NCBI GenBank assembly: GCA_946902985.2
Contig: OX336388.2
Span: forward strand, 1,210,464,609 to 1,210,528,608
Origin: Meconema thalassinum
Lineage: Eukaryota; Arthropoda; Insecta; Orthoptera; Tettigoniidae
Length of the DNA stretch: 64,000 nucleotides
Direction of reading: 5' to 3'
A program made the translations under genes and the position numbers. Shown piece by piece: positions 1-11,345 of this stretch. Position 1 is the first letter of the stretch; every line of letters begins with the position of its first letter. Below the pieces are notes generated by a model. It saw only the letters and a program-made list of their open reading frames with translations, was not told the origin of the DNA and ran no database searches.

Positions 1-1220
1 TTTTTGCAAAAAATTAAAGTAGACTTATGAGATCTACACAGGGCCAAAAATGGTGTGTCTGTCTGTGTGTGTGTGACTGTGTGTGTGTGTGTGTGTGTGT
101 GAGTGTGTGAACTCTGAATGTCTGCCCCCCGTATCAATTCGAACACGGTGAAACCGAATTGAGCGAAATTTGGTACAGAGGTAGCACTAGCGTAGAACAC
201 CTTAGTGACATGTTTTATATCGCCACCATCTTGACGGAAGCGTAATGGTGGCCACCCAAATGTTCAAAGCTTAAATCAAATTACGACTAACTTAATCATC
301 CGATCTCTACAAAATTTTGCAACAACATATACTTGTATGGCGAGCGTCGTTTGACTGAACTACAAGGTCATCGGCCCATTAGTTTGCAGATGACGGCGAT
401 GTATGTGTGCAAATCGATTCCCCCTATCAATTCAAACACAGTGAAACTGAATTGAACAAAATTTGGTACAGAGGTAGCACTGGCAAAGGGCGCTCCAGGG
501 TCATGTTTTATAACGCCGCCATCTTGACGAAAACGTAATGGCGGCCATCCTAATGTTAAAAGCTTGAATCAAATTACGACCAACCTAATAATCTGATCGC
601 TACCAAATTTTGCAACAACATACCTTTATGGAGGGAGCATCCTTTGACCAAACTAGTAGGTCATTAGCCTAATAGTTTGCGGATGGCGGCCATCTTTGTG
701 TGAAAATCGATTCCCGCTATCAATTCGAACACGGTGAAACCGAATGGAACGAAATTTGGTGCAGAGGTAGCACTAGCAAAGGGCACCTCAGTGTCATGTT
801 TTATATCACCGCCATCTTGACGGAAACGTAATCGCGGCCACCCAAATGTTAAAAGCTAAAATGTAATTACGACCAACCTAATAATCTAGTCTCTACCAAA
901 TTTTGCAACAACATATCCTTATGTGGGAAGCATATTCTGACCAAACTGCAAGATCATCAGCCCAATATTTTGCAGATGGTGGCCAAGTATGTGTGCAAAT
1001 CCATTCCCCATATCAATTCTAACACGGTGAAACCAAATTGAATGAAATTTTGTACAGTGGTAGCACTAGCAAAGGGCACCTCATATTCATGTCTAATATC
1101 CCTATAGCACGTGGTATTCCAACAAGCTACTACAACCAACCTTGAAAAGGACAAAGAGTTATAACAATACCCATGCATTTAGGAGAATGTAGGCAATACG
1201 TTCTTTACCGAACATCTTGT
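1..1220 (+). mobile_element. Helentron-like non-autonomous element HINE-a, copy 1 (5' end cut by window edge)
   Basis: The window opens inside the 5' terminal hairpin (the TTTTTGCAAAAA loop, then AAAGTAGACTTATGAGAT). A GT microsatellite follows at about 64-108, then four head-to-tail units of about 292 bp. Each unit repeats the anchor TCATGTTTTATAT near 206, 502, 793 and 1086 (the last reads TCATGTCTAATAT). The last unit differs from the others in the same way as the last unit of the other copies. The 3' end has the subterminal inverted repeat (GAATGTAGGCA), a GTTCTTTACCGAAC hairpin and the terminus ATCTTGT, followed by T. It has no coding capacity. Family assignment rests on comparison with the complete copies at 5947, 13168 and 21133. 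Confidence 0.8.
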
Positions 1221-1810
1221 TTTGTTATTAAATTTTAACAAAAAAAAAGTTATAGCATATCTCTAGGCCCGTATCACACGACACTCGCTGGCAAGGAAGG
1301 TGCTGTGATCGCTGGTACAAAATCCTGTATGATTCTGTTCTCTTCGTCAGTACACCTGCTTGTATGACCGAAATGTATCACACGCTAGCATTTTGGACGC
1401 AAAGTTGTATGAAATAAAACCGAAGGGCTGCAGTTCTGTCGCCTTATTAACGTAAAGCGGTCGCGAAACTTGCTTTAAATAAATTAGAAAACATGCCAGG
1501 AACTGAATGAATGCATTCCATTCAATATTTAAGATCTAACTGTAATAATTGATTATTTTACCATACGCGTTAATAAGAAGCGCAATAAAAACCTCCACAG
1601 TGTGTTGGAAATGTGTGCAAGTGTTATTGCGTCCGCTCGCTATTTCGAAGATCCCGGGTTCAGGACTCTCCAACGGCAGATTTTTTGAATTCTTTTTAAC
1701 TAATTTATTACACCCTCCATACCTCGTACAGCAAGATTTCAACTTAGTTTTGTTCACATTATCTACGAAGACGATAGGGAAAGTTATTTTCTTGTCTCAT
1801 TTAAATGGCT
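1221..1810. other. No recognisable feature
   Basis: A/T-rich sequence between HINE-a and the SINE cluster. The open frames here are short, lack recognisable domains and occur on both strands, so I do not call a gene. Confidence 0.5.
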
Positions 1811-1823
1811 ATTTTTCCTAAAT

Positions 1824-2325
1824 TCTCTTTTTCTTCTTCTTTTCTTAGTCGTTTACCCTCCAGGTTGGTGGAACCCACGGACTCAGCGAGGGAACTCACC
1901 ACTACCGCCTCTATGGGCAGTGTCCTAGAGCTGGGAACATCTAATCGGAGTGGATACAACTGGTGAGGTGTGATTGGCACCTCGCCCAGGCGGCCTCACC
2001 TGCAAAGCGAACAGGGGCCTCATGAGGGAAGGTAATGGATGGTCAGGATTGATAGGTAAGAAAGAGGGAAGGAGACGGCCGTGGCCTTGAAGAAGGTACC
2101 ATCCCGGCATTTGCCCGAAGACGAAGTGGGAAACCACGGAAAACCACTTCGAGGATGGCTGAGGTGGGAGTCGAACCCCCTCTACTCATTTGGAACACCT
2201 GAGGCTGAGTAGACCCCGTTCCAGTCCTCATACCACTTTTCAAATTTCGTGGCAGAGCCGGGAATCGAACCCAGGACCTCCGGGGCGGCAGCTAACCATG
2301 CTGACCGCTACGCTACGGAGGCGAC
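1824..2325 (-). mobile_element. SINE family A, copy 1
   Basis: Read on the minus strand, this is a tRNA-derived head with an A-box-like segment (TAGCGTAGCGGTCAGCATG) and a B-box (GGTTCGATTCC). A second B-box-like segment follows, then a ~350-bp tRNA-unrelated body and an A-rich, GAA-rich tail near 1824-1850. A 13-bp target duplication flanks it (1811-1823 and 2328-2340, one mismatch), which fixes both ends. It lies head-to-head with the next copy across a 28-bp spacer. SINEs have no ORF and are mobilised by a partner LINE. Confidence 0.9.
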
Positions 2326-2353
2326 TTATTTTCCCTAAATACTGTTCAAAACA

Positions 2354-2845
2354 GTCGCCTCCGTAGCGTAGCGGTCAGCATGGTTAGCTGCCGCCCCGGA
2401 GGTCCTGGGTTCGATTCCCGGCTCTGCCACGAAATTTGAATAGTGATATGAGGACTGGAACGGGGTCTACTCAGCCTCGGGTGGTCCAAATGAGTAGAGG
2501 GGGTTCGATTCCCACCTCAGTCATCCTCGAAGTGGTTTTCCGTGGTTTCCCACTTCGTCTTCGGGCAAATGCCGGGATGGTACCTACTGTCAGGCCACGG
2601 CCTCCTCCTTCCCTCTTCCTCGCCTATCTATCCCCATCTTCCATGCCTCATTAGGCCCCTGTTCGCTTTGCAGGTGAGGCCGCCTGGGCGAAGTGCTGAT
2701 CACACCTCCCCAGTTGTATCCCTCCCGACCAGATGTTCCAGGCTCCAGGACACTGCCCATAGAGGCGGTAGTGGTGAGTTCCCTCGCTGAGTCCGTGGGA
2801 ACCACTAACCTTGAGGGTAAATTGACTAAATAAATTTAAAAAAAC
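2354..2845 (+). mobile_element. SINE family A, copy 2
   Basis: Same family as the neighbour on the opposite strand. It begins GTCGCCTCCGTAGCGTAGCG and has B-boxes near 2408 and 2504. The body is shared with copies 1 and 3, and the A/T-rich tail ends near 2845. No convincing target duplication is visible. The open frames inside are repeat shadows. Confidence 0.88.
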
Positions 2846-2872
2846 ATGGATGGGTACTATTCGTTATAATTA

Positions 2873-3347
2873 TTTTTTTTAGTCGATTTTACCCTCCAGG
2901 TTCGTTTCTCGCACGGACTCATCATTACCGCTTCTACGGGCAGTGTCCTGGAGCTTGAAACATCTCGTCTGGGGGATACAACTGGGGAGATGGGATCAGC
3001 ACCTCGCTCAGGCGGCCTGCAAAGCGAACAGGGTCCTCTTGAGGGATGGGATGGAAGGGGCAGATCGAGAGGGATAGGCAAGGAAGAGGGAAGGAGGCGG
3101 CCGTGGCCGTACGGTAGGTAACATCCCGGCATTTGCCCGAAGGCGAAGTGGGAAACCACGGAAAACCACTTTGAGGATGGCTGAGGTTGGAATCGAACCC
3201 CCTCTACTCATTTGGACCACCCAAGGCTGAGTAGACCCCGTCCCAGTCCTCATACCACTTTTCAAATTTCGTGGCAGAGCCGGGAATCGAACCCAGGACT
3301 TCCGGGTTGGCAGCTAATCACGCTGACCACTACGCAACGGAGGCGAC
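2873..3347 (-). mobile_element. SINE family A, copy 3
   Basis: Reverse-oriented copy with the same tRNA head (at the right, ending 3347) and body. A 16-bp target duplication (2857-2872 and 3349-3364, CTATTCG-rich, one mismatch) shows an independent insertion event. Its head carries substitutions relative to copies 1 and 2 (for example CTACGCAACGG), so it is probably older. Confidence 0.9.
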
Positions 3348-3417
3348 TCTATTCGTGATAATTAGAATTTTAATAGTTCAATATTTATAATAATATGACA
3401 CGTTCTGTAATTACTGC

Positions 3418-3643
3418 CTTGCTGCGAGGCTCAGCGGTAACGTTCTCGCTTGCTGTGCCCAAGGTTGCAGGTTCGTATCCTGGCGCAGTCTGCTGGCATT
3501 CGAGGGTGCGCAAATGCGAGGGAGCCGTGTCCGTAGATTTACTGGCACGTTGAAAATCCCCTTCGGAGCAAAATTCCGGCACCCTGGCGTATCTGAAAGC
3601 CAGAGCAGTTAAAAGGGACGTAAAACCAATAATGTTATAATTA
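3418..3643 (+). mobile_element. SINE family B, copy 1
   Basis: A short tRNA-derived SINE of about 226 bp. The A-box-like segment is GGCTCAGCGGTAACG and the B-box is GGTTCGTATCC. The body contains CCCCTTCGGAGCAAAA and ends AAAAGGGACGTAAAACCAAT. A 14-bp target duplication with one mismatch (3404-3417 and 3644-3657) delimits it. A second family member lies at 34780-34992. Confidence 0.85.
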
Positions 3644-3657
3644 TCTGTATTTACTGC

Positions 3658-4457
3658 ATGTTTTGGGCATATGACCTCATAGTTCCGCCCCTTAAAATCT
3701 CACTAACTAACTATTACTGTAAGTGTATAGCAAGCGCTTTTCGCAGAGACGCCGTTGAAAGAAATTATAGTTACGGTCTGATGCATTTATTCGTGAGCCT
3801 ACCCACATAACAAATCTATTTGTTACGTGGGTCGTCTGAGTGAGTCGGAGTTTTCCTTTAAACAAAGGTGGTCAAAATTTCGAACACTTGCTACGTTGAA
3901 TATACAGGCTACCTTGCTTTCGTTCTACAGATCATTATGTCGTCGTCCAATCTGGCTGCGTACCATCGGATAAGTACGGTGCTTTTGAGGACCAAATAAA
4001 AAAATCACTCGTTGGAACAGATAGATATGCGTCCATAATACATAAAAACGACATTAAGCAAAAAAAAAAAAAAAAAAAACTGTACTAGTTCAAGGTTCGA
4101 ACCTACTACAATGCGACTTCGTTGACGCTACTATAGCAATTCGTGATTTAGCCACCATAGCTACCGAGAACCACGGCGTATTGTAGGCACTTAATGAATC
4201 TATTCGTAGACACTTCCTGTCCAAACGTAAGAAGGTGTTATTCGGAGCTCTGATCGTTTCAGTCATGCATTATATTTGAGGTCATTGAAAGAACACTGCC
4301 ACTATTGATTTCTACTATATTCGATAGTATGTACTCAACGGTAAAGTTGTACAATGGACGTAAAGGAGCAGGTACGAATGTTTTTAGAATGACTGTGATA
4401 TACGCGTTAGTTGGGTTGCCTTCCTCCAAAAAAAAAATAAGGGGCTGGTGGACCACA
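3658..4457. other. Gene-free stretch with a 20-bp poly-A run
   Basis: No coding or RNA gene is recognised. A run of 20 A residues at 4060-4079 is followed by a tRNA-like GGTTCGAACCT near 4095, which could be the edge of a decayed reverse-oriented SINE. The rest is unassigned. Confidence 0.45.
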
Positions 4458-5946
4458 CTGTATAAACAAGTAGTTCCGTGAAGAACTATACAGCCTATTT
4501 TCATATATCATACTTATGTTAATTGCCACTATCAACATACACAATTTCAGTTTGATTGCTGTAATAGATTCGTAGATATTGAGAACCGACTAAATATTTG
4601 GGATGGTCGCCATGTTGAATTTTATATATGTAGGTCCTAGAGTTATGTACTGTTACATGCAGATTATTGTGAACGTGTAGTATACAAACTTCAATCGCAT
4701 ATTTAGGACACAAGAAGTAACAAGGAGATTTTAAAATTTTTCACAGCTGCCATCTTGAGGTTATGGAAACAATTGAAATAAATTAGATGCCAGTGGATTA
4801 ACATTCGTATAATGATTTACTGTAGCAAGTTTCACTGCACTCGGATGGTTAAATTGCGAGAAACGTCCATGTGAATATTTAAAATTTGCGTCGCCGCTAT
4901 GTTGGATTTGTGATCACCAGGTTATTTTAAGTCCTATAGGTGAATTTAAGTTCATAGCCCCTATGGAAATTAAAAAATGCAGTTTGATTGCTAAAATAGA
5001 TTCGTAGATATTCAGTATCGTCTTAATATTTCGGATGGTCGCCATGTTGGATTGTTAAATGTATAGGCCATAGAGGCATGTACCATTAAAGGAAAATTAT
5101 TGCGTAGGTTCATTATTCAAACTTTCACTTCGATCGCATGACTACATCACAAGAAATAAAAACTTAATTTTAAAATTCGCACTGCCGCCATCTTGAGGTT
5201 ATGTAAACAATTGAACTAAATTAGTTACCAGTGGATTACAATGTGTATAAATATTTCCTGTACCAGGTTTCAGTGCGCTTGGAACAATAAATCACGACAA
5301 AGGTCTATTTAAAATTTTCAAATTCGCTTGGCCGCCATGTTCGTTTCGTAGTTAACCGGTTTTTGAAAGTCTTATAGATGGACTTCCAGTAGTGCCCTTT
5401 ATCTCCGTACAAAATTTTAGGGAGATACCGCTAATAGTTTCAGAGATATAGAATGCCGGTGAAATATTTCGCACATCCGCCATCTTGTGATTATGTAAAC
5501 AATTGAACGAAGTTAGATGTCTGTGCATTAAAATGTATATAAACATATACTGTACCAAGTTTCATTGCGTTAGGTTGGCCAAATCGCGAGAAACGTCTAT
5601 TTAAAAGTCGCGAATTCGCTTGGCCGCCATGTTGGTTTTGTAGTTACCAGGTTTTCAAAGGTCACATAAGTGAACTTACAGTAGTCCCCTCTATCACCAT
5701 AGAAAAGGTCAGGGTAATATCGGTAATAGTTTCGGAGATATTGAATGCTGGTGAAATATTTCGCACAGCCACCATGTTGAGTCGTAACAAAATTTGAAGG
5801 GCACGGTCGAGGTCGCCCGGAATAGTGCTATGAACTTTCCGAGTTTCATTGAAATCGCTCCTGCCGTTTAGATTTTATTAGGGGGGGACACACACACGAA
5901 TCACACATACACACACACACAAAAGGTGATCTCATAAGCCTATTTT

Positions 5947-7674
5947 TAGCCTACTTTCGATTTTTGCAAAAAATGAAAGTAGACTTATGAGATCAACACA
6001 GGGCGAAAAAAGTGTGTCTGTCTGTGTGTGTGTATGTGTGTGTGTGAGTCTGTGTGTGTGTGTGTATGTGTGTGTGAGTCTGTGTGTGTGTGTGTCTGTG
6101 TGTGTGAGTGTGTGTACTCTGAATGTCTGTCCCCCCCCTATCAATTCGAACACGGTGAAACCGAATTAAACGAAATTTGGTACAGGGGTAGCACTAGTAA
6201 AGGACACCTCAGTGTCATACTTTATATCGCCGCCATCTTTACCAAAACAGAATGGCGGCCACTCAAATGTTCAAAACGTAAAATCAAATTACGGCTAAAC
6301 TAATCATCCGATCTCTACCAAATTTGGTGACAACATACCTTTATATAGGACGCGTCTTTCACCCAAAATGCAAGGTCATCGGCCATGCCAATTTAGGATG
6401 GCGGCAGTGTGAATTATGCAACCATTTTAATAAATAGCTTAAGACCCACCAATTCCGATTATCGAGCCTAGGGGGGTTTAAGCTATCCTGAAGGTCGTGA
6501 TCCGTTATTTATTATAATTTAATATTATAATATTATACAGTATGAGTGGCTTAAAAGAGCTGAGCCGTTTGTGTCACACGACAAGATGGCAGCTGTCCTC
6601 ATGTGCCTGTCTTATATTTCAGTAGTTTTAGTATGTTGTATGTGATATACCGTACTGATACAATAATATAAACTTTGTATGAAATGATCTTTAATGAAGA
6701 TGTACTGCAGTGAAGAAATCGTTTATTTAAAGTCTATTTGCCAACAGTTTGTATCTAATATGTCAGTTAAGAACACCTGACGTCATGGATACGGTTAGCT
6801 CTGGGCTAGCATGTTAGTCTGACACGCAGTTGACTGGGGATCGAATACTGCTACAGATAGGTTATTTTTTCTTGAATTCTTTTACAAATGATGTGCACGA
6901 GCTTTTCCCACAGATACTGAATAAAATGTCATTTAGCTCAAAGGAGAGGATAAAGTATACACTCGTATATTAATAAAATCACAGTCCCAGCATCGCACAT
7001 AAACAGAAGACATTAGAAAAAGGAGAATAGAAGAACTAGATACACGTTGTCATTAACCACAGCCTTCTTAATGCCTCTGTACGGTACTGTCCTCTTGTGG
7101 GTTATGTGGGTAATATTGTTCCAAACATAACGCTGTGTAAATGCCTGAGCTGGCCTCCTGAAGTATGGCAATTTTGTAATACTGGTAGTTCAACTATTAG
7201 CCACGATCGCTCTCCGAATACCTTTAAACACTGCCAGCTGGATCGCCTCCCTCTTGGCTACTTTAAACTGCCTACTCATTCAACACCCATAGAACACTGC
7301 CATCGTAGTACATTACGATGGCAGTGCATAGGCGTACAAGATAAAGATTAATTCACTGATAGGTCGCAGCACCACCTACTGTGATTGGGGCGGAAGATGA
7401 TTGGGGCGGAAGATTCTTAATTTTGCAGGCTGGCTTAATATAGAGATTAACGGACGTGAATGCATTACAATAAGTTAGTAGTTTTGTTATTCAATCATCA
7501 TAAAGTATATAATATTGATCTTGACACTTACTGGCTTATTATCAATATAAAAGAAAGAAAACAAACAATACATTGTGGTTGGGGTGATTGTTTTAGGGAT
7601 GAGGACAAAGAGTCATAAAGATACCCATACATTTAGGAGAAAGTAGGCTATATGTTCTTTGCTGAACATCTTGT
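5947..7674 (+). mobile_element. HINE-a, copy 2, nested in HINE-b hairpin and carrying foreign sequence
   Basis: The 5' terminus TAGCCTACTTTCGATTTTTG folds with AAAATGAAAGTAGACTTA. It is followed by a GT microsatellite (about 6012-6115) and one 293-bp unit (anchor near 6213). The 3' end has GAAAGTAGGCTATATG, the hairpin GTTCTTTGCTGAAC and ATCTTGT. Flanks are T on both sides with no duplication. Between about 6430 and 7590 the tandem units seen in sister copies are replaced by unrelated sequence. Confidence 0.8.
6430..7590. other. Non-repeat cargo inside HINE-a copy 2
   Basis: This stretch has no match to the 293-bp unit. It contains a tRNA-like segment near 6785-6850 (A-box-like TAGCTCTGGGCTAGCATG, B-box-like GGGATCGAATAC), probably a decayed SINE head. 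It also has a short direct repeat GATTGGGGCGGAAG near 7382 and 7397. No coding signal is convincing. It may be captured host sequence or a later insertion. Confidence 0.5.
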
Positions 7675-9683
7675 TTCAAAATTGAAAATAGGCTAAAAAA
7701 GAAAATTTGTCTGTTTTTTTCTGAATTTCTACGGAAATTTGAGTTATTTACACGTTTCAGACTGTTTTATGATAGATGCGCGCGAAAATAATGTTTTGAT
7801 CTGTCTGTCTGTTAGTTTGATTGTCTGTGGACAACTTTGTTCCCTTATAACTCGAGAACGGCTGGGTTTATCAACGTAAAATTCGGTACAGATATCCATC
7901 ATAGGCACGACACTAATCATTGATGTAACTCTTCACCGTACCTCTCATAAAAAGGGGCCTACCCCCTTAAATTACATGCTCAAATAGGAGTAGAAAGACG
8001 AGACAAAGCTCATTTTCAGCCCCTCAATGTGAGAGACAAAACTTGGGGGCCTAAAGGGTCCCCGAAACCAAATTTTAAGGCCCTAAAACCAACCGTTTTT
8101 TGAAATATTCCCAGAAAACTAATTTCATTTAATATACTAATGAACGAATGCAAGCCGGTAACCATGGCAACAGATTTTCAGAGGTCCATCTATTGCTGTA
8201 AGACGGCAGTTCCATTAATTACATTAGTGTGCAAGTTTGCAAACGGCTAGAAGGTTATCACGGAACCAAATTAAGCTGCAACATTAATCATTACGTATAA
8301 TGCGCTTAAGGGGGTCAGGGGTACTCTAGAATTTTTTCACGCAATTTACACCTGCGGGTGTGGTACGGCAGGTCTATTATATTCCTATCCCTATATTATA
8401 TTATATTATTATTATTAGTTTTATATTATGGCGTACAATGACGAGACAAAGCCACTCTGTGCCAGAAACAAAACTCGGGGCCCCTAAAGGGTCCTCGAAA
8501 ACTACATAATAAGGCTCTAAAACCAACAGTTTCTGATATATTCCCAGAAAACTAATTTAATTTAATTTAACAAACCAATGAAGTAATGCAAATCGGTAAC
8601 CATGGCAACATTATCTCAAGGGGTGGCATCCAACATTCCATCTATTTCTGTAAGAAACAATGCCACTCCATTTATTACATTTCTGTGAAAGTTTGCAAAT
8701 GGCTATAAGGTTATCACGGAACCAACGTAGACTGTATAATTCATCAATGCAATTAAGGGGGTCAAGGAGTAACCTAGATTTTTTTCATGCAATTTTCGCG
8801 TGCGACATATAGTACAGAAGGTTTATTATATCTCCAAACAGCAACATTATTATCAAAAATTCCTGAATTGAATCAGCATTTTTTGCGGCTTTTAGGAATT
8901 TGGGTCATTTGAGGCTAAAGAACCTGAATTTTCATACACCACAAGTCTCTATAATTTATGAAAGAGTTTTTCCTGTGTATGGGGACCTAACACAACGTAG
9001 AGGGTCAGTTTTTATGTGACGTGTATTGCGTTTCGTCTACAAGGCTTTTAATTCTATTTCACGTCAGGAAGTACACGTTAGGTGAATTTAGTTTGAGAGC
9101 ACATTTTAACTCTTTTTTTTTCGACATAAGGGTTCATCGTAAGGATGATTTTGTTTGATACTGTGTGGTAGATATACCCATATTTGGGTATCTGGGTGAT
9201 ATATTGTAGACAATAGAATTGTCTGTCTGTCTTTCTGTGTATCTTTATGTACGCATATAACTCGTGTTCGGATGCTTGGTGCATCGTAAAATTAGGTATG
9301 GTAAACATGAGTCAATACACCAAACATTTATAAAACACTTCACCGTACTTTTCATACAGTAGAAGGGTGGGTATAGGGAAAAACCTCTCAAAATACATGC
9401 TAAAATAGGCGAAATATATATAAAAATTATCCTAGAAGGGCGACCAAAGCGTATGTTGCGCTTCTCAATGTGAGACACAAAATTCGTGAGTCTATAAAGG
9501 GTTTCCGAAAACCACATTTTAAGGCCCTTAAATTAACAGTGTGTGTAATATTCCCAGAAAACTAACTTCGTTCTGATAAACTTATGGAGGAATTATAAAC
9601 CGCTAACCATTGCATCAGTAGCTCAATTGATAATATCTGGTGTTAACACCGAACACCGTTCGAAGATCGGGTACTTCTGCTAG

Positions 9684-9954
9684 TTATCTATAAATCTGTT
9701 AATCTGTGAATTGTGAATCGTCCAAAGTAAGATTTGATTTTTTTCGTTGCCAGTGTGGAATTGGGTAAGGTGAAAGTTGGGCACTAACACTTTACACTGA
9801 AGTCGGTGATGAACTTCAAGAACAAATTAGGTGTCCTTTAAAAGATAATGTCCAGATACGTATCACTGCTGTAAACAAGGATGGCTAGAACTACTCGAAT
9901 TTCAACGTCTTGTGTTTAAAGTGTATTATCCATGCCTCAATTAATACTTACATG
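9684..9954. other. Gene-free stretch with one short open frame
   Basis: The only point of note is a 35-codon open segment (9781-9888, plus strand) with balanced amino-acid use, ending in TAG. No splice sites are clear, so no gene is called. Confidence 0.4.
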
Positions 9955-10400
9955 TTTATGTTCGATGTTGTCTAAATGTAAATATTATATGTTAGAAAAC
10001 AGTATCATAATAAGGGTATCTATAACTCTATTTTTCATTATGAAACAGTTTCTCTCACCAATCAGAGCTCAAGAAACAATTGTGTGACCAATTAGGTAAG
10101 GATAGCATCGTACTGGCACTGACTTCCACGGCCTTCTATTTTAAATTTCACTGCGTGGCATGTAGTGTCATAGTAGGTTATTCCACGAGGCCATGGTATT
10201 ATCTGCGTCTCATGCGCTCTGTTCAGTACATAAGACTGGCGAAATCTCGACAGATATTTATGAATATTTATGTTCGAACATCAAATAGTTATAATTACCG
10301 CCGACATAACAGTCGTTGCTACTCGTCTATAAGGTAATTAAGACACTCGTGTCTTAATTATTGCCATTATAGGCTCGTTGCATAATGTACTATTTGTAAA
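9955..10400 (+). repeat. Family F repeat, copy 1
   Basis: This begins near TATGTTCGATGTTGTCTAAATG and ends in a compact palindrome near 10333-10360 (TTAAGACACTCGTGTCTTAA), then GCCATTATAGGCTCGTTGCAT. The same sequence occurs inverted at 12043-12495 and again at 50465-51320. The recurring ends and the terminal palindrome suggest a mobile element of unknown class. There is no ORF of note. Confidence 0.65.
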
Positions 10401-10995
10401 CATTCTGTACAAGATTTGTACACGTGGGTATATATTAAAGGAAATGCTTTGTTCGATAAGCATTTTGGAAACCCCTTTTATACGTAGGTTTACATTGAAG
10501 AAACCTGCTTGTTAGATTACCATTTGTGAAACACCCTGTACGATTTATGGCATGTTAAAGAACCTTCCACTAATTGCACCTGTGTGAAGCTAAATTGGAT
10601 AGGTTAAGAATGTAAACAATGCTGTTAGGTTTCTACGTTCGTTGCCAAGAGCCGACTGTGGTGGCGTCTAGTAGCTAAGTTCTGAACTTGGCCTAGTAGT
10701 CGTTGACGGTGGCGCTTGGCGGCAAAAGTAGGAACTATTTGAAAAATTCTAAGTTGCAGTACTTAAATTAAAAAACAGATAACACACACTAATACAGTCA
10801 TCACAATTAACACCGGTTATCAGACAGATTCTACACACACCCAAGTATACGAGGCTACATGACCGCGTTGTCGCAGCCCCTAAACTTAAGAACCAACCAA
10901 CTAAACACCCTGTACAATATGTGTGTACGTAGGTTCATATTGAAGGAAAATCTTTGTTAGATGAGCACCTTGGAAACACGCTTTGTTCCCTCAGT
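10385..10995 (+). repeat. Degenerate ~95-bp tandem repeat interrupted by SINE C
   Basis: Phrases such as ACACCCTGTAC, TACGTAGGTT and TTGTTAGAT recur in about three units at 10390-10560 and 10905-10990. The 3' part of SINE C lies between them. Units are diverged and the boundaries are approximate. Confidence 0.5.
10575..10905 (+). mobile_element. SINE family C, 3' portion
   Basis: Matches the 3' two thirds of the complete copy at 34242-34740. Shared phrases are TGTGTGAAGCTAAAT, GTTCGTTGCCAAGAGCC, GACGGTGGCG, GCAAAAGTAGGAACTA and the tail GTTGTCGCAGCCCCTAAA. The tRNA head is missing, so the copy is 5' truncated, which is common for retroposed SINEs. Confidence 0.8.
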
Positions 10996-11004
10996 AATTT
11001 CTTC

Positions 11005-11345
11005 TTCTTGTGGCGTAGTAACTAGCATTCTAGGCTATTGCCCGAGAGGTGTGGGGCTGATTACTGGCTCGGACAAAAAATGTATTCCTGGTCTGAGGGC
11101 TGGAAAGCCTCGTAAGGCAGAACTGAGAAGAGGTGGTTTCGATACCCACCAGAACCATCTTAGAAGTGGATTTCTGTAGTTCTCGAACTTATGTTCTAGG
11201 CAAATGCCGGGATAGTACCTACATTAATACCACTGCCGCTCCTACCCGAATCCTAGTTCCAATACCAATATGCACACTAGTTCATAATGACAAGCATATC
11301 ATACAGATTCTACCCACCCAAGTCAACGAGGCTACATTACTATAA
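11005..11345 (+). mobile_element. SINE family D, copy 1
   Basis: The head is TTCTTGTGGCGTAGTAACTAG. The body shares GGTCTGAGGGCTGGAA, a B-box-like GGTTTCGATACCCACC and AAATGCCGGGATAGTACCTA with SINE A and SINE D copies elsewhere. The tail ends in CAAGTCAACGAGGCTACATTAC, related to the SINE C tail. No clear target duplication. Confidence 0.75.

Larger units (their letters stand above)
4466..7695 (-). mobile_element. Helentron-like element HINE-b, copy 1, split by a nested HINE-a
   Basis: On the minus strand the 3' end reads GGAACTACTTGT after a GTTCTTCACGGAAC hairpin and the subterminal repeat GAAAATAGGCTG. The 5' hairpin arms are split: GATCTCATAAGCCTATTTTT ends at 5947, and CAAAATTGAAAATAGGCTA resumes at 7677. 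Removing HINE-a rebuilds the hairpin seen intact in the 60912 copy, including its run of six T. The inner part is a series of 145-147-bp monomers, each with a CCGCCATSTTG-type motif. A CA microsatellite lies near 5890-5932. It has no ORF. Net length without the insert is about 1.5 kb. Confidence 0.8.
4458..9683 (+). mobile_element. Helitron family E, copy 1, interrupted by nested elements (4466-7695)
   Basis: The right end reads GGGTACTTCTGCTAG followed by T, with an imperfect CCGTTCGAAGATCGG hairpin just upstream. This is the classical Helitron 3' end (hairpin, short spacer, CTRR, then T). The 5' portion is separated from the rest by HINE-b: TGTATAA at 4458-4465 and AAAAAAGAAAATTTGTCTG from 7696. 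Together these align with the 5' end of the second copy near 43850-43874. The body (7700-9600) has degenerate tandem units with recurring phrases such as GGTTATCACGGAACC and ATTCCCAGAAAACTAA. There is no Rep/helicase ORF, so it is non-autonomous. Confidence 0.75.

Noticed and set aside
2354..2430. tRNA gene with A and B boxes
   Set aside because: It has a SINE body, tail and sister copies with target duplications, so it is a SINE head. The same applies to 3418, 25690, 31720, 33540 and 34242.
5932..6169. Val/Cys or Thr/His dipeptide frames
   Set aside because: Translations of GT/CA microsatellite next to the HINE hairpin. The same frames recur at 15118-15385 and 21142-21450.
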